A DNA stretch of 26,819 bases, taken from Peptococcaceae bacterium UBA7185. GTDB taxonomy: Bacteria; Bacillota; Peptococcia; Peptococcales; Peptococcaceae. The stretch lies in assembly GCA_002491065.1 (NCBI GenBank), contig DKVF01000050.1, positions 1 to 26,819 on the forward strand, in the 5' to 3' direction. Numbering within the stretch: position 1 is the first letter of the stretch; each line of letters opens with the position of its first letter. Below, piece by piece: positions 15,506-23,585 of this stretch. A program made the position numbers and the translations under genes. The notes under the pieces were generated by a model. The model searched no databases and had not been told where the DNA came from. It saw only the letters and a list, made by a program, of their open reading frames with translations.

Positions 15506-17712
15506 TTCTGTTCTGCTCCTGTCTTCATGGTCAGCGCAATGCGGCTACGACGTAAGTCTACATCCAGTACGCGAACCTTTATAATATCACCCACAGAAAC
15601 TACCTCCATGGGATGCTTGATAAACTTACTGCCAAATTGGGAAATATGAATCAGTCCATCTTGTTTCACACCGATATCCACAAATGCGCCAAAATCCACG
15701 ACGTTGCGCACGGTCCCCATGAGCTCCATACCTGGTTTCAAATCTTCCATAGAGAGTACATCGCTGCGCAATAACGGCGGCTCCAGTTCTTCCCGGGGAT
15801 CCCGTCCCGGTTTTTGCAGCGCGGCAACAATATCCCGCAATGTCGGTTCCCCCACTGCCAGCTGCCGTGCCATCTCTTTTATCTGTACACGGCCCAAGGC
15901 TTCTCGAATTGCTGGAAGGGAAGTCCCTGCCAAATCCTCTTTGCTGTATCCCAGCTGCTGCAGCAATGCTTCTGCCACTTGATAAGACTCAGGATGCACT
16001 GGTGTATTATCTAACGGATTTTCCCCGTCGGCAATGCGAATAAAGCCGGCGCACTGCTCATAGGCTTTCGGTCCTAACCGGGGCACCTGCAAAAGCTGTT
16101 TGCGATTGGTCAATTTTCCCTGCTCGTTGCGCAGCTTCACAATACCATTTGCTGTGGAAGCTGTTAAGCCCGCCACATATTGCAGCAATGCGCCAGAAGC
16201 TGTATTGACTTCTACACCCACTCCGTTTACGCAATCCTCCACAACTGCGCCCAGCGCTTCATCCAGTTTTTTCGGCGTCACGTCATGCTGATACTGCCCC
16301 ACACCTACCGCTTTGGGCTCAATTTTCACCAGTTCTGCCAGCGGATCCTGCAAACGGCGTGCAATCGAAACTGCGCTGCGCAAGGACAAGTCATATTCAG
16401 GAAATTCTTCTTTGGCCAAAGGTGATGCCGAATATACCGAGGCCCCTGCTTCGGATACAATCACGTAGTTCACACCAGGGCACTTGCGAATCACATCGGC
16501 GGCCAAAGCTTCTGATTCACGGGAAGCGGTTCCGTTGCCAATGGCGATGATATCCACATGCCAGCGGTTGATGAGCTGCTCCATCAATGCAGCTGCTTCT
16601 TTGTATTTTTTTTGTGGCGGATGGGGATACATGACACCCACTTCCAGCACTTTGCCAGTGTCATCTACTACAGCCAGCTTGCATCCAGTACGATAACCCG
16701 GGTCCACACCCAATACCGTATGTCCTTTTACCGGTGCCTGTAAGAGCAAACTATGCAAATTGGCAGAAAATACTTTAATCGCCTGCGCTTCACCCTGCTC
16801 CGTTAATTCATTGCGGATTTCCCGCTCAATAGCCGGAGCAATCAATCGCTTCCAGCTGTCCTTGGCTGCTTCTTCAAACAATGCCTGGGCATCGGCTGGA
16901 CGTTTCTGCCCATAACGGCGATGAATCGTCGCTATAATCCCATCCTCTGGCTGTTCCACCTTCACCGAGAGGATTTCCTCCTTCTCCCCGCGATTTACCG
17001 CCAATACACGATGGGGCGGTATCTTTCGCACCGCTTCTTCGTATTCATAATACATCTCATAGGGCGTTGTTACTTCCTCTTCCAACGTTTTGCGAAGTTT
17101 TGTGACTAGTACGCCCTCTTTATGTGCCAATTGACGCGCCACTTTACGCAGCTCCGCATCATCAGCCAAAATCTCCGCTATGATATCCATAGCACCCTGT
17201 AATGCTTCTTCTGCTGTGTGTACCCCTGCTTCTTCATCTATGTATGACTTAGCTGCTTCTTCTACACTGTTTTCTCCAGTACCATCCAAAATAGTTTGCG
17301 CCAAAGGCTCTAGCCCTTTCTCCCTTGCCGCGCCTGCTCTGGTTTTCCTTTTTTGCTTATATGGCAGATAATAATCTTCCACTTCCTGCAGCATAGCTGC
17401 CGCTAAAATGCGTTTTTCCAGATCCTCAGTCAATTTTCCCTGTTCACGTATTCCATTCAAAACTTCAATTTTGCGCTGTTCCAGCTTGCGCAGATATTGC
17501 AGGCGTTCTGCCAGCTGCCGCAATACCACTTCATCCATTTCACCGGTTACTTCTTTGCGATACCGCGCTATAAAAGGAATGGTATTCCCGTCATCTAAAA
17601 GCTCCACAGTCTTACATACTTTCCCATAGGGACGATTGATTTCTTTGGCCAATCGTTCCAATAGTTGTTTTCTCTGTTGCTCCTGCACCTGCTGTTCCTC
17701 TTGTTCATTCAA
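15502..17712 (-). CDS. tex: Tex family S1 RNA-binding protein
   Basis: A 736-residue Tex protein, a nucleic-acid-binding factor involved in transcription processes. Domains in order: N-terminal helical Tex domain (NRPYGKVCKTVELLDDGNTI and FIARYRKE, residues 25-60), a YqgF/RNase H-like domain at about 333-460 (LGVDPGYRTGCKLAVVD), helix-hairpin-helix segments at about 490-560 (VGVGQYQHDV, LTNRKQLLQVPRLGPKA), and the C-terminal S1 domain at about 650-725 (GTVRNVVDFGAFVDIGVKQD, LIHISQF). The start is a TTG at 17712 with GGAGGAGG upstream; no in-frame ATG exists until residue 59, which would cut into the domain. It overlaps the mazF end by 8 bases. In B. subtilis the tex homologue ydcI also lies in the acpS-alr-ndoA neighbourhood, so this link is old. 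Confidence 0.95.
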   Translation of the reverse strand: MNEQEEQQVQEQQRKQLLERLAKEINRPYGKVCKTVELLDDGNTIPFIARYRKEVTGEMDEVVLRQLAERLQYLRKLEQRKIEVLNGIREQGKLTEDLEKRILAAAMLQEVEDYYLPYKQKRKTRAGAAREKGLEPLAQTILDGTGENSVEEAAKSYIDEEAGVHTAEEALQGAMDIIAEILADDAELRKVARQLAHKEGVLVTKLRKTLEEEVTTPYEMYYEYEEAVRKIPPHRVLAVNRGEKEEILSVKVEQPEDGIIATIHRRYGQKRPADAQALFEEAAKDSWKRLIAPAIEREIRNELTEQGEAQAIKVFSANLHSLLLQAPVKGHTVLGVDPGYRTGCKLAVVDDTGKVLEVGVMYPHPPQKKYKEAAALMEQLINRWHVDIIAIGNGTASRESEALAADVIRKCPGVNYVIVSEAGASVYSASPLAKEEFPEYDLSLRSAVSIARRLQDPLAELVKIEPKAVGVGQYQHDVTPKKLDEALGAVVEDCVNGVGVEVNTASGALLQYVAGLTASTANGIVKLRNEQGKLTNRKQLLQVPRLGPKAYEQCAGFIRIADGENPLDNTPVHPESYQVAEALLQQLGYSKEDLAGTSLPAIREALGRVQIKEMARQLAVGEPTLRDIVAALQKPGRDPREELEPPLLRSDVLSMEDLKPGMELMGTVRNVVDFGAFVDIGVKQDGLIHISQFGSKFIKHPMEVVSVGDIIKVRVLDVDLRRSRIALTMKTGAEQK

Positions 17713-18088
17713 TACTCATTTCCTCCTCCCTGACAAATGGTGAACGCAATCCCATACTGATTTCCAGTGCCTGGTCCACCTGCTCCATCACCGCTTTGTC
17801 CAAAGTACAAATGCGTTCCTTCAGCCGTTGCTTATCAATGGTACGTACCTGCTCTACCAGCACCACAGAATTCTTTGACAAACCGTTTTCCCGGCCTGCC
17901 AGATCTACGTGTGTAGGCAATTTTGCTTTACACATTTGCCCGGTAATTGCCGCCACAATCGTGGTAGGGCTATACTGATTTCCCACATCATTTTGGATAA
18001 TCAGAACAGGACGCACGCCGCCCTGTTCTGAACCGACTACCGGATCCAACTGTGCAAAAAACACATCTCCCCGTTGTATTTTCGTCAT
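17705..18088 (-). CDS. ndoA: MazF/EndoA-type mRNA interferase toxin
   Basis: A 127-residue PemK/MazF-family endoribonuclease, slightly longer than the usual 116. Family blocks are intact: RGDVFFAQLDPVVGSEQGGV at the N-terminus (the loop containing the conserved Gly and Arg just after it), RPVLIIQNDVGN, TIVAAITG, PTHVDL and VVLVEQVRTIDKQRL. The ATG has GGAGAAGAATT upstream. In B. subtilis and many relatives the CopG-type antitoxin (about 90 residues) lies directly upstream between alr and mazF; here the gap to alr is only 109 bases, so a normal antitoxin does not fit. A 34-codon frame overlaps the start. The stop overlaps the tex start. The toxin is expected to cut mRNA at specific short sites. 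Confidence 0.93.
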   Translation of the reverse strand: MTKIQRGDVFFAQLDPVVGSEQGGVRPVLIIQNDVGNQYSPTTIVAAITGQMCKAKLPTHVDLAGRENGLSKNSVVLVEQVRTIDKQRLKERICTLDKAVMEQVDQALEISMGLRSPFVREEEMSIE

Positions 18089-18189
18089 AATTCTTCTCCA
18101 ACATCATTCTCTATTCTAAGTGACATTCCTCTGTGAATTTTTTCTGTTCGACGAACGTTCCCGCCACAGTCTTCTGTCATGTGATTCAT
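18085..18189 (-). CDS. Possible 34-residue peptide overlapping the mazF start
   Basis: An ATG at 18189, 8 bases after the alr stop, opens a 34-codon frame that ends in TGA overlapping the mazF ATG (ATGA). The peptide is highly charged, beginning MNHMTEDCGGNV and ending in RGMSLRIENDVGEEL. It occupies the place of the missing antitoxin, and its tail loosely recalls the C-terminal, toxin-contacting part of EndoAI-type antitoxins (RGY-x-E-M-x-E-I-N). No good ribosome site is visible; translation could come by reinitiation after alr. A frame this long could well be chance. Confidence 0.25.
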   Translation of the reverse strand: MNHMTEDCGGNVRRTEKIHRGMSLRIENDVGEEL

Positions 18190-18197
18190 TCGCCAAC

Positions 18198-19334
18198 TTA
18201 AAAGTTTTCGTCTACATAGAATTTGGGCACCCGCGGTGCAATTCCGCAAACAATTTCGTGTTCAATGGTTTTCAGCTCGGAGGCCATTTCTGTAACCGTA
18301 ATAGATACGTCATCCTCTTCCCCCAACAGAGTCACGATATCGCCTGTTTGCATATCTGGTAACTGAGAAGCATCAATCATAAACTGGTCCATACATACCC
18401 GCCCGATGATGGGCAGCTTTTTCCCACGGCAAATGACATACCCAAAATTGCTGAGTAGCCGATTATAGCCATCGGCATACCCTACCGGTACAGTAGCCAC
18501 CAAGGTATCCTCCTTGAGTTCAAAGGTACCATTATAGCCGATCAGTCTGCCTTTAGGCAATTGCTGAACCCGTGCCACCCGTGCTTTCCAGGTCAGCGCC
18601 GGTTTTAAATCCGCCACGTTATGCATTTCACTGGAGGGTTGAAAACCATACAGCATAATACCAGGGCGTACCATATCCAAGTGTCCTTCCGGCAAATCAA
18701 TAATCCCAGAGCTGGCTGCCATATGCTGAATAGGAATACGCACACCGGTGCGCGCTTGTAAATCTTCATTAAATTTTTTGAACGTCGTTAACTGATTTCT
18801 GGCAAATGTTTTATCCGCCTCATCAGCTTTGGAAAAATGGCTGAAAATACCTTCCACTATGACACCCGGCAATTCCATAATCGCCTGCGCTGTCAACAAT
18901 CCGGCTTCATTAGCCTGAAACCCAATGCGCGACATTCCGGTATCCAACTTCAGATGTACCAGTGCTTTTTTCCCCATTGCCTGTGCTTTTGCACTGAGCC
19001 GCTGTGCTTCTGCTCTGTCAAACATCGCCAAACGAATGTCATTGTCAATGGCCTGTTCATACCCTTCCTCCGGCGTCCAGCCCAATATCAGAATCGGGCA
19101 GGAAAATCCTGCTTCCCGGAGTTCCATTGCTTCACTTAACATAGCCACTGCCAAAAAGTCAGCACCTGCCGCTAAACACGCTTTGCTCACCTCTACAGCG
19201 CCATGGCCATATCCATTGGCTTTCACCACTGCGCAAACCTTTACCTGATCTCCTACTAATTTTTTTACTGTTTCACAATTGTACTGTAAATTGGCTGGGC
19301 TGATCTCCAACCATGCTGGACGGTATGCGTTCAT
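18198..19334 (-). CDS. alr: Alanine racemase
   Basis: Converts L-alanine to D-alanine, for peptidoglycan stems, using PLP. A 378-residue protein of normal size. CAVVKANGYGHG carries the PLP lysine, Lys38; LKLDTGMSRIGF is the conserved barrel strand; PGIMLYGFQPS marks the phosphate-binding region; and IGYNGTF, in the C-terminal beta domain, contains the second catalytic base Tyr; VATVPVGYADGYNR follows. The ATG has GAGGTGATGAGGT upstream, only 6 bases after the nnr stop. Together with the upstream glmM and acpS it supplies cell-envelope precursors from one transcript. Confidence 0.96.
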   Translation of the reverse strand: MNAYRPAWLEISPANLQYNCETVKKLVGDQVKVCAVVKANGYGHGAVEVSKACLAAGADFLAVAMLSEAMELREAGFSCPILILGWTPEEGYEQAIDNDIRLAMFDRAEAQRLSAKAQAMGKKALVHLKLDTGMSRIGFQANEAGLLTAQAIMELPGVIVEGIFSHFSKADEADKTFARNQLTTFKKFNEDLQARTGVRIPIQHMAASSGIIDLPEGHLDMVRPGIMLYGFQPSSEMHNVADLKPALTWKARVARVQQLPKGRLIGYNGTFELKEDTLVATVPVGYADGYNRLLSNFGYVICRGKKLPIIGRVCMDQFMIDASQLPDMQTGDIVTLLGEEDDVSITVTEMASELKTIEHEIVCGIAPRVPKFYVDENF

Positions 19335-19340
19335 ACCTCA

Positions 19341-20873
19341 TCACCTCGTTAAAATTGTTGGAATGGCATCTACTAAATCTCCTGCTTTGCTGCTGATTTC
19401 TCCTATTTTTTCTGCCACAGCCTGTCCCGCCAAGCCATGCAGATATACTGCACAACAGCAAGCTTCATCAGGCTGTAGCCCTTGCGCCAAAAAGGCGCCA
19501 ATCATTCCTGTCAGAACATCCCCGCTTCCAGCCACTGCCAATGCAGGACTGTCCGTAATATTCATATACAGTTTACCGTTAGGTGTGGCAATAATCGTAT
19601 TGGCACCTTTCAGCACTACCCATGCCTTGTGTTTTTCCGCAAACTCCTGTGCTACCACCATACGATTACTCTGAATATAGCTGGTTTCAAGTCCTGTCAA
19701 ACGCGACATTTCGCCAGGATGGGGTGTCAAAATCACCGGACCGCTTGCCTCGCGCACCTGGTCCAGCCAGCTGTCTGCAGTATTCAGGCCATCTGCATCA
19801 ATCACCATGGCACAGCGACAACTCTGTAACAGTTGACCGATCATCTGTCCTACCGCTTCACTGTTTCCCATGCCAGGGCCAACTACAACTGCCTTTTTAC
19901 CCCGCAAGAGCTCCGGCAGCAGTTCTACACTTTCCTCCCCAAACTGCCTCCCATCTGGCATAGGCTGCACCATGGCCTCTGGCACATTCACTGCCACATG
20001 CACCTGCACTGCATCAGGCACTGCGCAACTCACCAAGCCTACGCCGGAGCGCAAGGCAGCCTGCGCCGTCAATGTAATAGCGCCGCTCATTCCCATCGAA
20101 CCGCCTATTGCCAGCAAATGACCATAAGTCCCTTTGTGACTGGTGCGGCTACGGGGTTCTTTCCACACTTGCTGATATGTATCATCAATAATCTGACAAT
20201 TCAGACCTAATTCCTCATAGATTTCCTCGGGAATTCCGATATCTTTTATCACTAACTTTCCGCAATATTTTACACCTTTACTCAACATATGGCCCCGTTT
20301 TGGCTGCGCCAACGCCACAGTATAATCGGCTTTCAAGCAGCGGCCCCAGATTTCACCATTGTCCCCGTTCAGGCCAGAAGGAATATCAATGGCTACCTTG
20401 ATACAGCTACGGCGGTTGACAATATCTATAATCTGTTCCGCCCGACCTGATACATCACGATTGATGCCTGTACCCAGCAGCCCGTCCAGCAAAATATCGC
20501 TGTAATTCACAGTCACCTTAAAAAGGTGCATACTGTTTTCGCTGTCCAGCCAATAAATTTTTACTGGTAAACGGGATAGGATCTCGTAATTCTGCTGTGC
20601 GCTGGAAGACAATTCCCGCTCTCCATAGATAAACACTTTTACTGCAATTCCCATACAATGAAGATAACGCGCTGCTACCAGTGCATCACCGCCATTGTTT
20701 CCGGTACCTGCAATTATCGTAATACTCTTTTTATTCAGCTCTTCAAATTGCTCCTGCAAAAATTCTACAATTGCCTTTCCAGCATTCTCCATCAAAACCA
20801 TTTCTGGAATGCCCAATTCCTGAATACTTTTGCGGTCTACCTGTCTCATCTGCTCCGTCGTTACAAGATACAA
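19341..20873 (-). CDS. nnr: Bifunctional NAD(P)HX epimerase/dehydratase
   Basis: A 510-residue fusion of two NAD(P)H repair enzymes, which convert hydrated NAD(P)H back to the usable form. Residues 1-215 are the NnrE/YjeF-N epimerase: MENAGKAIVEFL, AGTGNNGGDALVAARYL, DGLLGTGINRDV and IDIPSGLNGDNG. Residues 230-505 are the NnrD ADP-dependent dehydratase of the ribokinase-like fold: HLLAIGGSMGMSGAITL, GPGMG, DADGLN, TPHPGEMSRL, and AVAGSGDVLTGMIGAF with the catalytic Asp. The start is a TTG at 20873 with GGAGGGGGAATAATT upstream, 2 bases after the acpS stop; no nearby in-frame ATG would keep the N-terminal motif. Both halves look complete. Confidence 0.95.
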   Translation of the reverse strand: MYLVTTEQMRQVDRKSIQELGIPEMVLMENAGKAIVEFLQEQFEELNKKSITIIAGTGNNGGDALVAARYLHCMGIAVKVFIYGERELSSSAQQNYEILSRLPVKIYWLDSENSMHLFKVTVNYSDILLDGLLGTGINRDVSGRAEQIIDIVNRRSCIKVAIDIPSGLNGDNGEIWGRCLKADYTVALAQPKRGHMLSKGVKYCGKLVIKDIGIPEEIYEELGLNCQIIDDTYQQVWKEPRSRTSHKGTYGHLLAIGGSMGMSGAITLTAQAALRSGVGLVSCAVPDAVQVHVAVNVPEAMVQPMPDGRQFGEESVELLPELLRGKKAVVVGPGMGNSEAVGQMIGQLLQSCRCAMVIDADGLNTADSWLDQVREASGPVILTPHPGEMSRLTGLETSYIQSNRMVVAQEFAEKHKAWVVLKGANTIIATPNGKLYMNITDSPALAVAGSGDVLTGMIGAFLAQGLQPDEACCCAVYLHGLAGQAVAEKIGEISSKAGDLVDAIPTILTR

Positions 20874-20875
20874 AA

Positions 20876-21250
20876 TTATTCCCCCTCCAATACGGCCGTC
20901 GCAATGGCATATTCTTTTGAGTGGCTCAAACTGATATGCACCCGCCGTATATTCCGCAGGAGGGCCTGCTCCTCTGCGGCACCGTGAAGCACTACCTTCG
21001 GCTGCCCTCCCGTTTCATTTATGATCTCAATATTTTTTAGTCCCAGCATTCCTATGCCTGTACCGAAAGCCTTGCCCACCGCTTCCTTGGCAGCAAACCG
21101 GGCTGCCAAAGATTGCCACGGATCGGCTTTGCGTTTACAATAAACAATTTCCTGTTCGGTATAAATTCGCTCCAAAAAATGCGGATTTTTTTCAATAGCC
21201 TGCCGGACACGCACAATCTCAACCATATCTGTTCCTACGCCAAGCACCAT
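20876..21250 (-). CDS. acpS: Holo-[acyl-carrier-protein] synthase
   Basis: Transfers 4'-phosphopantetheine from CoA to acyl carrier protein, which activates fatty acid synthesis. A 124-residue protein, normal for the trimeric AcpS family. The two magnesium-binding signatures are seen: GVGTDMVEI with Asp8 and RFAAKEAVGKAFGTG with Glu56. ERIYTEQE is also conserved, and the C-terminal HISLSHSKEYAIA strand is typical. It begins 2 bases after the glmM stop and ends 2 bases before nnr. The acpS-nnr-alr-mazF order is shared with many Firmicutes. Confidence 0.96.
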   Translation of the reverse strand: MVLGVGTDMVEIVRVRQAIEKNPHFLERIYTEQEIVYCKRKADPWQSLAARFAAKEAVGKAFGTGIGMLGLKNIEIINETGGQPKVVLHGAAEEQALLRNIRRVHISLSHSKEYAIATAVLEGE

Positions 21251-21252
21251 AG

Positions 21253-22599
21253 TTAATTCATCACCGTTTCCACTACATCGGCAATCTGTCGTGCCAACCG
21301 CTCAATCTGCTCTTGCTGTTTGCCTTCTACCATCACGCGCAACAAATTTTCTGTTCCGGAGGCCCGCACCAAGATGCGTCCTTCCTCGCCCAGCTCCTGC
21401 TGTGCCGCCGAAATGGCCTGTTGAATCTCCGTTTTTTCTTCCCAACCGTGCTTTTCCTGTACCTTTACATTAATCAAGGTCTGCGGATACTGCTCCATCT
21501 GCTCTGCCAATTCCGCTAAGGTTTTCTTTCTCTGCCGCAAAATCTGCAGTAACTTCACACTGCTTAAAATACCGTCTCCTGTAGTATTATCCAGTCCGAA
21601 CACGATATGCCCCGACTGCTCGCCGCCCAACACAGCGCCCTTTTCTTTCATCCCTTCAATGACATAGCGGTCGCCTACTTTGGTTTCCAGTGTTTTGATA
21701 CCCCGTTCCCTCAGCGCAATCTTTAAGCCCATATTGCTCATCACTGTAATCACTACAGTGTCTTTCGCCAAAATGCCCTGTTCCTTTAAATATTCGCCAA
21801 AAATCAGCAACAACCGGTCGCCATCCACTACCTTGCCATACTGATCTACCGCCTGCAAACGATCCGCATCGCCGTCATAGGCCAGGCCCAAATCTGCCTG
21901 ACACTCCACTACAGCTTTTTGCAGCTGCTCCAGATGCGTAGAACCGCATTGGTCGTTAATATTCACACCATTTGGCGCACAGGAAATGGCTGTCACGTCA
22001 GCGCCTAACGCCCGCAAAAGCTCTGGCGCAATGGCACTGGCTGCCCCATTGGCACAATCCACTACCACGCGTAACCCAGAAAAATCGCCCTCCACTTTGC
22101 TTTTGATAAAACGGCTGTACCGTTGGGCGCCCTCTGGGTAAACAATCACCCTTCCCACATCTGCACCCGACGGACTGGGAACCTCTTGCAGTTTTGCCTC
22201 AATCACAGCTTCAATGGCCGCCTCCATCTCATCAGGCAGCTTTGTCCCCAACGGACTGAAAAATTTAATGCCATTATCCTGATAAGGGTTATGCGATGCG
22301 GAAATCACCACCCCTGCCATGCAGTTCAGCATCCGAGTTAGCACTGCCACTGCAGGAGTTGGCACTACCCCTGCCTGATATACATCAACGCCGGTAGAAC
22401 AGATTCCTGCAATCAGACTAGCTTCCAGCATATCCCCGGAAATGCGTGTATCCTTCCCAATGACCATTGCCATTTCTTTATCAGGCAGGCCATCCCGTTT
22501 TAATACAAACGCCGCAGCGCGGCCCAACTGATATGCCAGCTCCGCTGTCAATACAGTATTCGCTTTTCCTCTTACACCATCAGTTCCAAATAATTTCAA
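21253..22599 (-). CDS. glmM: Phosphoglucosamine mutase
   Basis: Interconverts glucosamine-6-phosphate and glucosamine-1-phosphate on the way to UDP-GlcNAc for peptidoglycan. The 448 residues are full length. MKLFGTDGVRG is the N-terminal signature; VVISASHNPYQDNGIK carries the phosphorylated Ser102; LAYDGDADRLQAVD is the metal site; LGGEQSGHIVF is the sugar-binding loop; and RASGTENLLRVMVEG is the phosphate-binding loop. The start is a TTG at 22599, overlapping the ybbR stop (TTGA) with GAGAGGGAGAG upstream. The cdaA-cdaR-glmM order is the classical one, and in other Firmicutes CdaA and GlmM interact, linking c-di-AMP level to wall synthesis. Confidence 0.97.
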   Translation of the reverse strand: MKLFGTDGVRGKANTVLTAELAYQLGRAAAFVLKRDGLPDKEMAMVIGKDTRISGDMLEASLIAGICSTGVDVYQAGVVPTPAVAVLTRMLNCMAGVVISASHNPYQDNGIKFFSPLGTKLPDEMEAAIEAVIEAKLQEVPSPSGADVGRVIVYPEGAQRYSRFIKSKVEGDFSGLRVVVDCANGAASAIAPELLRALGADVTAISCAPNGVNINDQCGSTHLEQLQKAVVECQADLGLAYDGDADRLQAVDQYGKVVDGDRLLLIFGEYLKEQGILAKDTVVITVMSNMGLKIALRERGIKTLETKVGDRYVIEGMKEKGAVLGGEQSGHIVFGLDNTTGDGILSSVKLLQILRQRKKTLAELAEQMEQYPQTLINVKVQEKHGWEEKTEIQQAISAAQQELGEEGRILVRASGTENLLRVMVEGKQQEQIERLARQIADVVETVMN

Positions 22600-23585
22600 T
22601 TGCTCTCCCTCTCATTCTTCTCATCTATTTCTTCTGTAGGAATCGTATCCTGCTCATTCGTCTTCTCCGTCAATATTACATCTACTTGTGCAGGGGCAAC
22701 CTGCTCTACGTGCAAAGCGCCATAACACTCCACCTGCACCGGCAAGGTATGGGTTCCTCCGTCCAAACCGCTGCAATCCACATATAATACAATATTAGCC
22801 AATTCCTGTTGATTTTTTAACAGCGTTTCATTTCCGCTCAATTGCACTGTCACCGCAGATTGTACCACTTCCACTTCCATATTAGACGGCACATTGTGCG
22901 CTGCGACTGTCATTTCATGATTTACACGACCTTGCTTCTCCTGTATCATAAAATGCACCACGATACGTTTTTCACCTTCTATCGCAACACCCTCAGGCAC
23001 ATGCAGCCACACCTCTTTTGTGATCTCGTTGGTAATCCCGCTCACATCAATGGCTTCTGTTTCGATATCACTGATTTCATCTAAAACTTGACTCAATCCG
23101 CTGATTGTCACCTTGTTCGGCAGTACTTCTGTACTGGATATTTCATATCCTTCAAGCATTGTTCCGCTGGTACGCACTCGCACCGGCACTTCTTTATTTA
23201 TCTTCTGATCAAGCTGCAGCGAAGTCCTATTGGGCAAATAGCTGATACGTTCGGCCATCTCCGGCGCCTTCAGCTGAATCTCGTATTCACCAGTTCCTAC
23301 TTGTGCATTGCTAAGGTCTACAATAGCAGAAAAATCCTCCTTGCGCAACCCTGACAATTCATCTTCTTTGCCCCGCACTGTCACCCGTACAGTAGTTACA
23401 CCATTGCTGACTTCATAGTTTTCTTGTTGATTGACATATTGCACCGGTATATCAAAATGCATACTTTTCACCGGATTTTGTTCTGCATCCACATAAAACC
23501 AGAGCATTACGGCAAAAATAACTGCCAACAATTTCAGCATACGTTCATTTTTCTTCGACTCAGTTGTTTTTACTTTCACGCTCAT
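22596..23585 (-). CDS. cdaR: CdaR/YbbR-domain regulator of the c-di-AMP synthase
   Basis: An exported, membrane-anchored protein of about 329 residues. A basic N-terminus leads to one membrane segment (LLAVIFAVMLWFYVDAEQNP, about residues 17-32) and then three to four repeats of the YbbR domain, each about 80 residues, with recurring V-x-V-x-G and LP-x-x-V patterns (YLPNRTSLQL, VLPNKVTISG). YbbR proteins regulate CdaA. The start is uncertain: ATG 23585 has GGAGGG directly against it, too close; GTG at 23579, two codons later, has the same GGAGG at 7 bases and may be the real start. Either way it overlaps the cdaA end by 20-26 bases. The tail is acidic, Asp/Glu-rich. Confidence 0.9.
   Translation of the reverse strand: MSVKVKTTESKKNERMLKLLAVIFAVMLWFYVDAEQNPVKSMHFDIPVQYVNQQENYEVSNGVTTVRVTVRGKEDELSGLRKEDFSAIVDLSNAQVGTGEYEIQLKAPEMAERISYLPNRTSLQLDQKINKEVPVRVRTSGTMLEGYEISSTEVLPNKVTISGLSQVLDEISDIETEAIDVSGITNEITKEVWLHVPEGVAIEGEKRIVVHFMIQEKQGRVNHEMTVAAHNVPSNMEVEVVQSAVTVQLSGNETLLKNQQELANIVLYVDCSGLDGGTHTLPVQVECYGALHVEQVAPAQVDVILTEKTNEQDTIPTEEIDEKNERESN

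Noticed and set aside
18140..18165. GAACGTTC with a nearby GTTCG as a LexA/DinR box between alr and mazF.
   Set aside because: The Firmicute box needs a 4-base spacer between CGAAC and GTTCG; the half-sites here abut or are in the wrong order.
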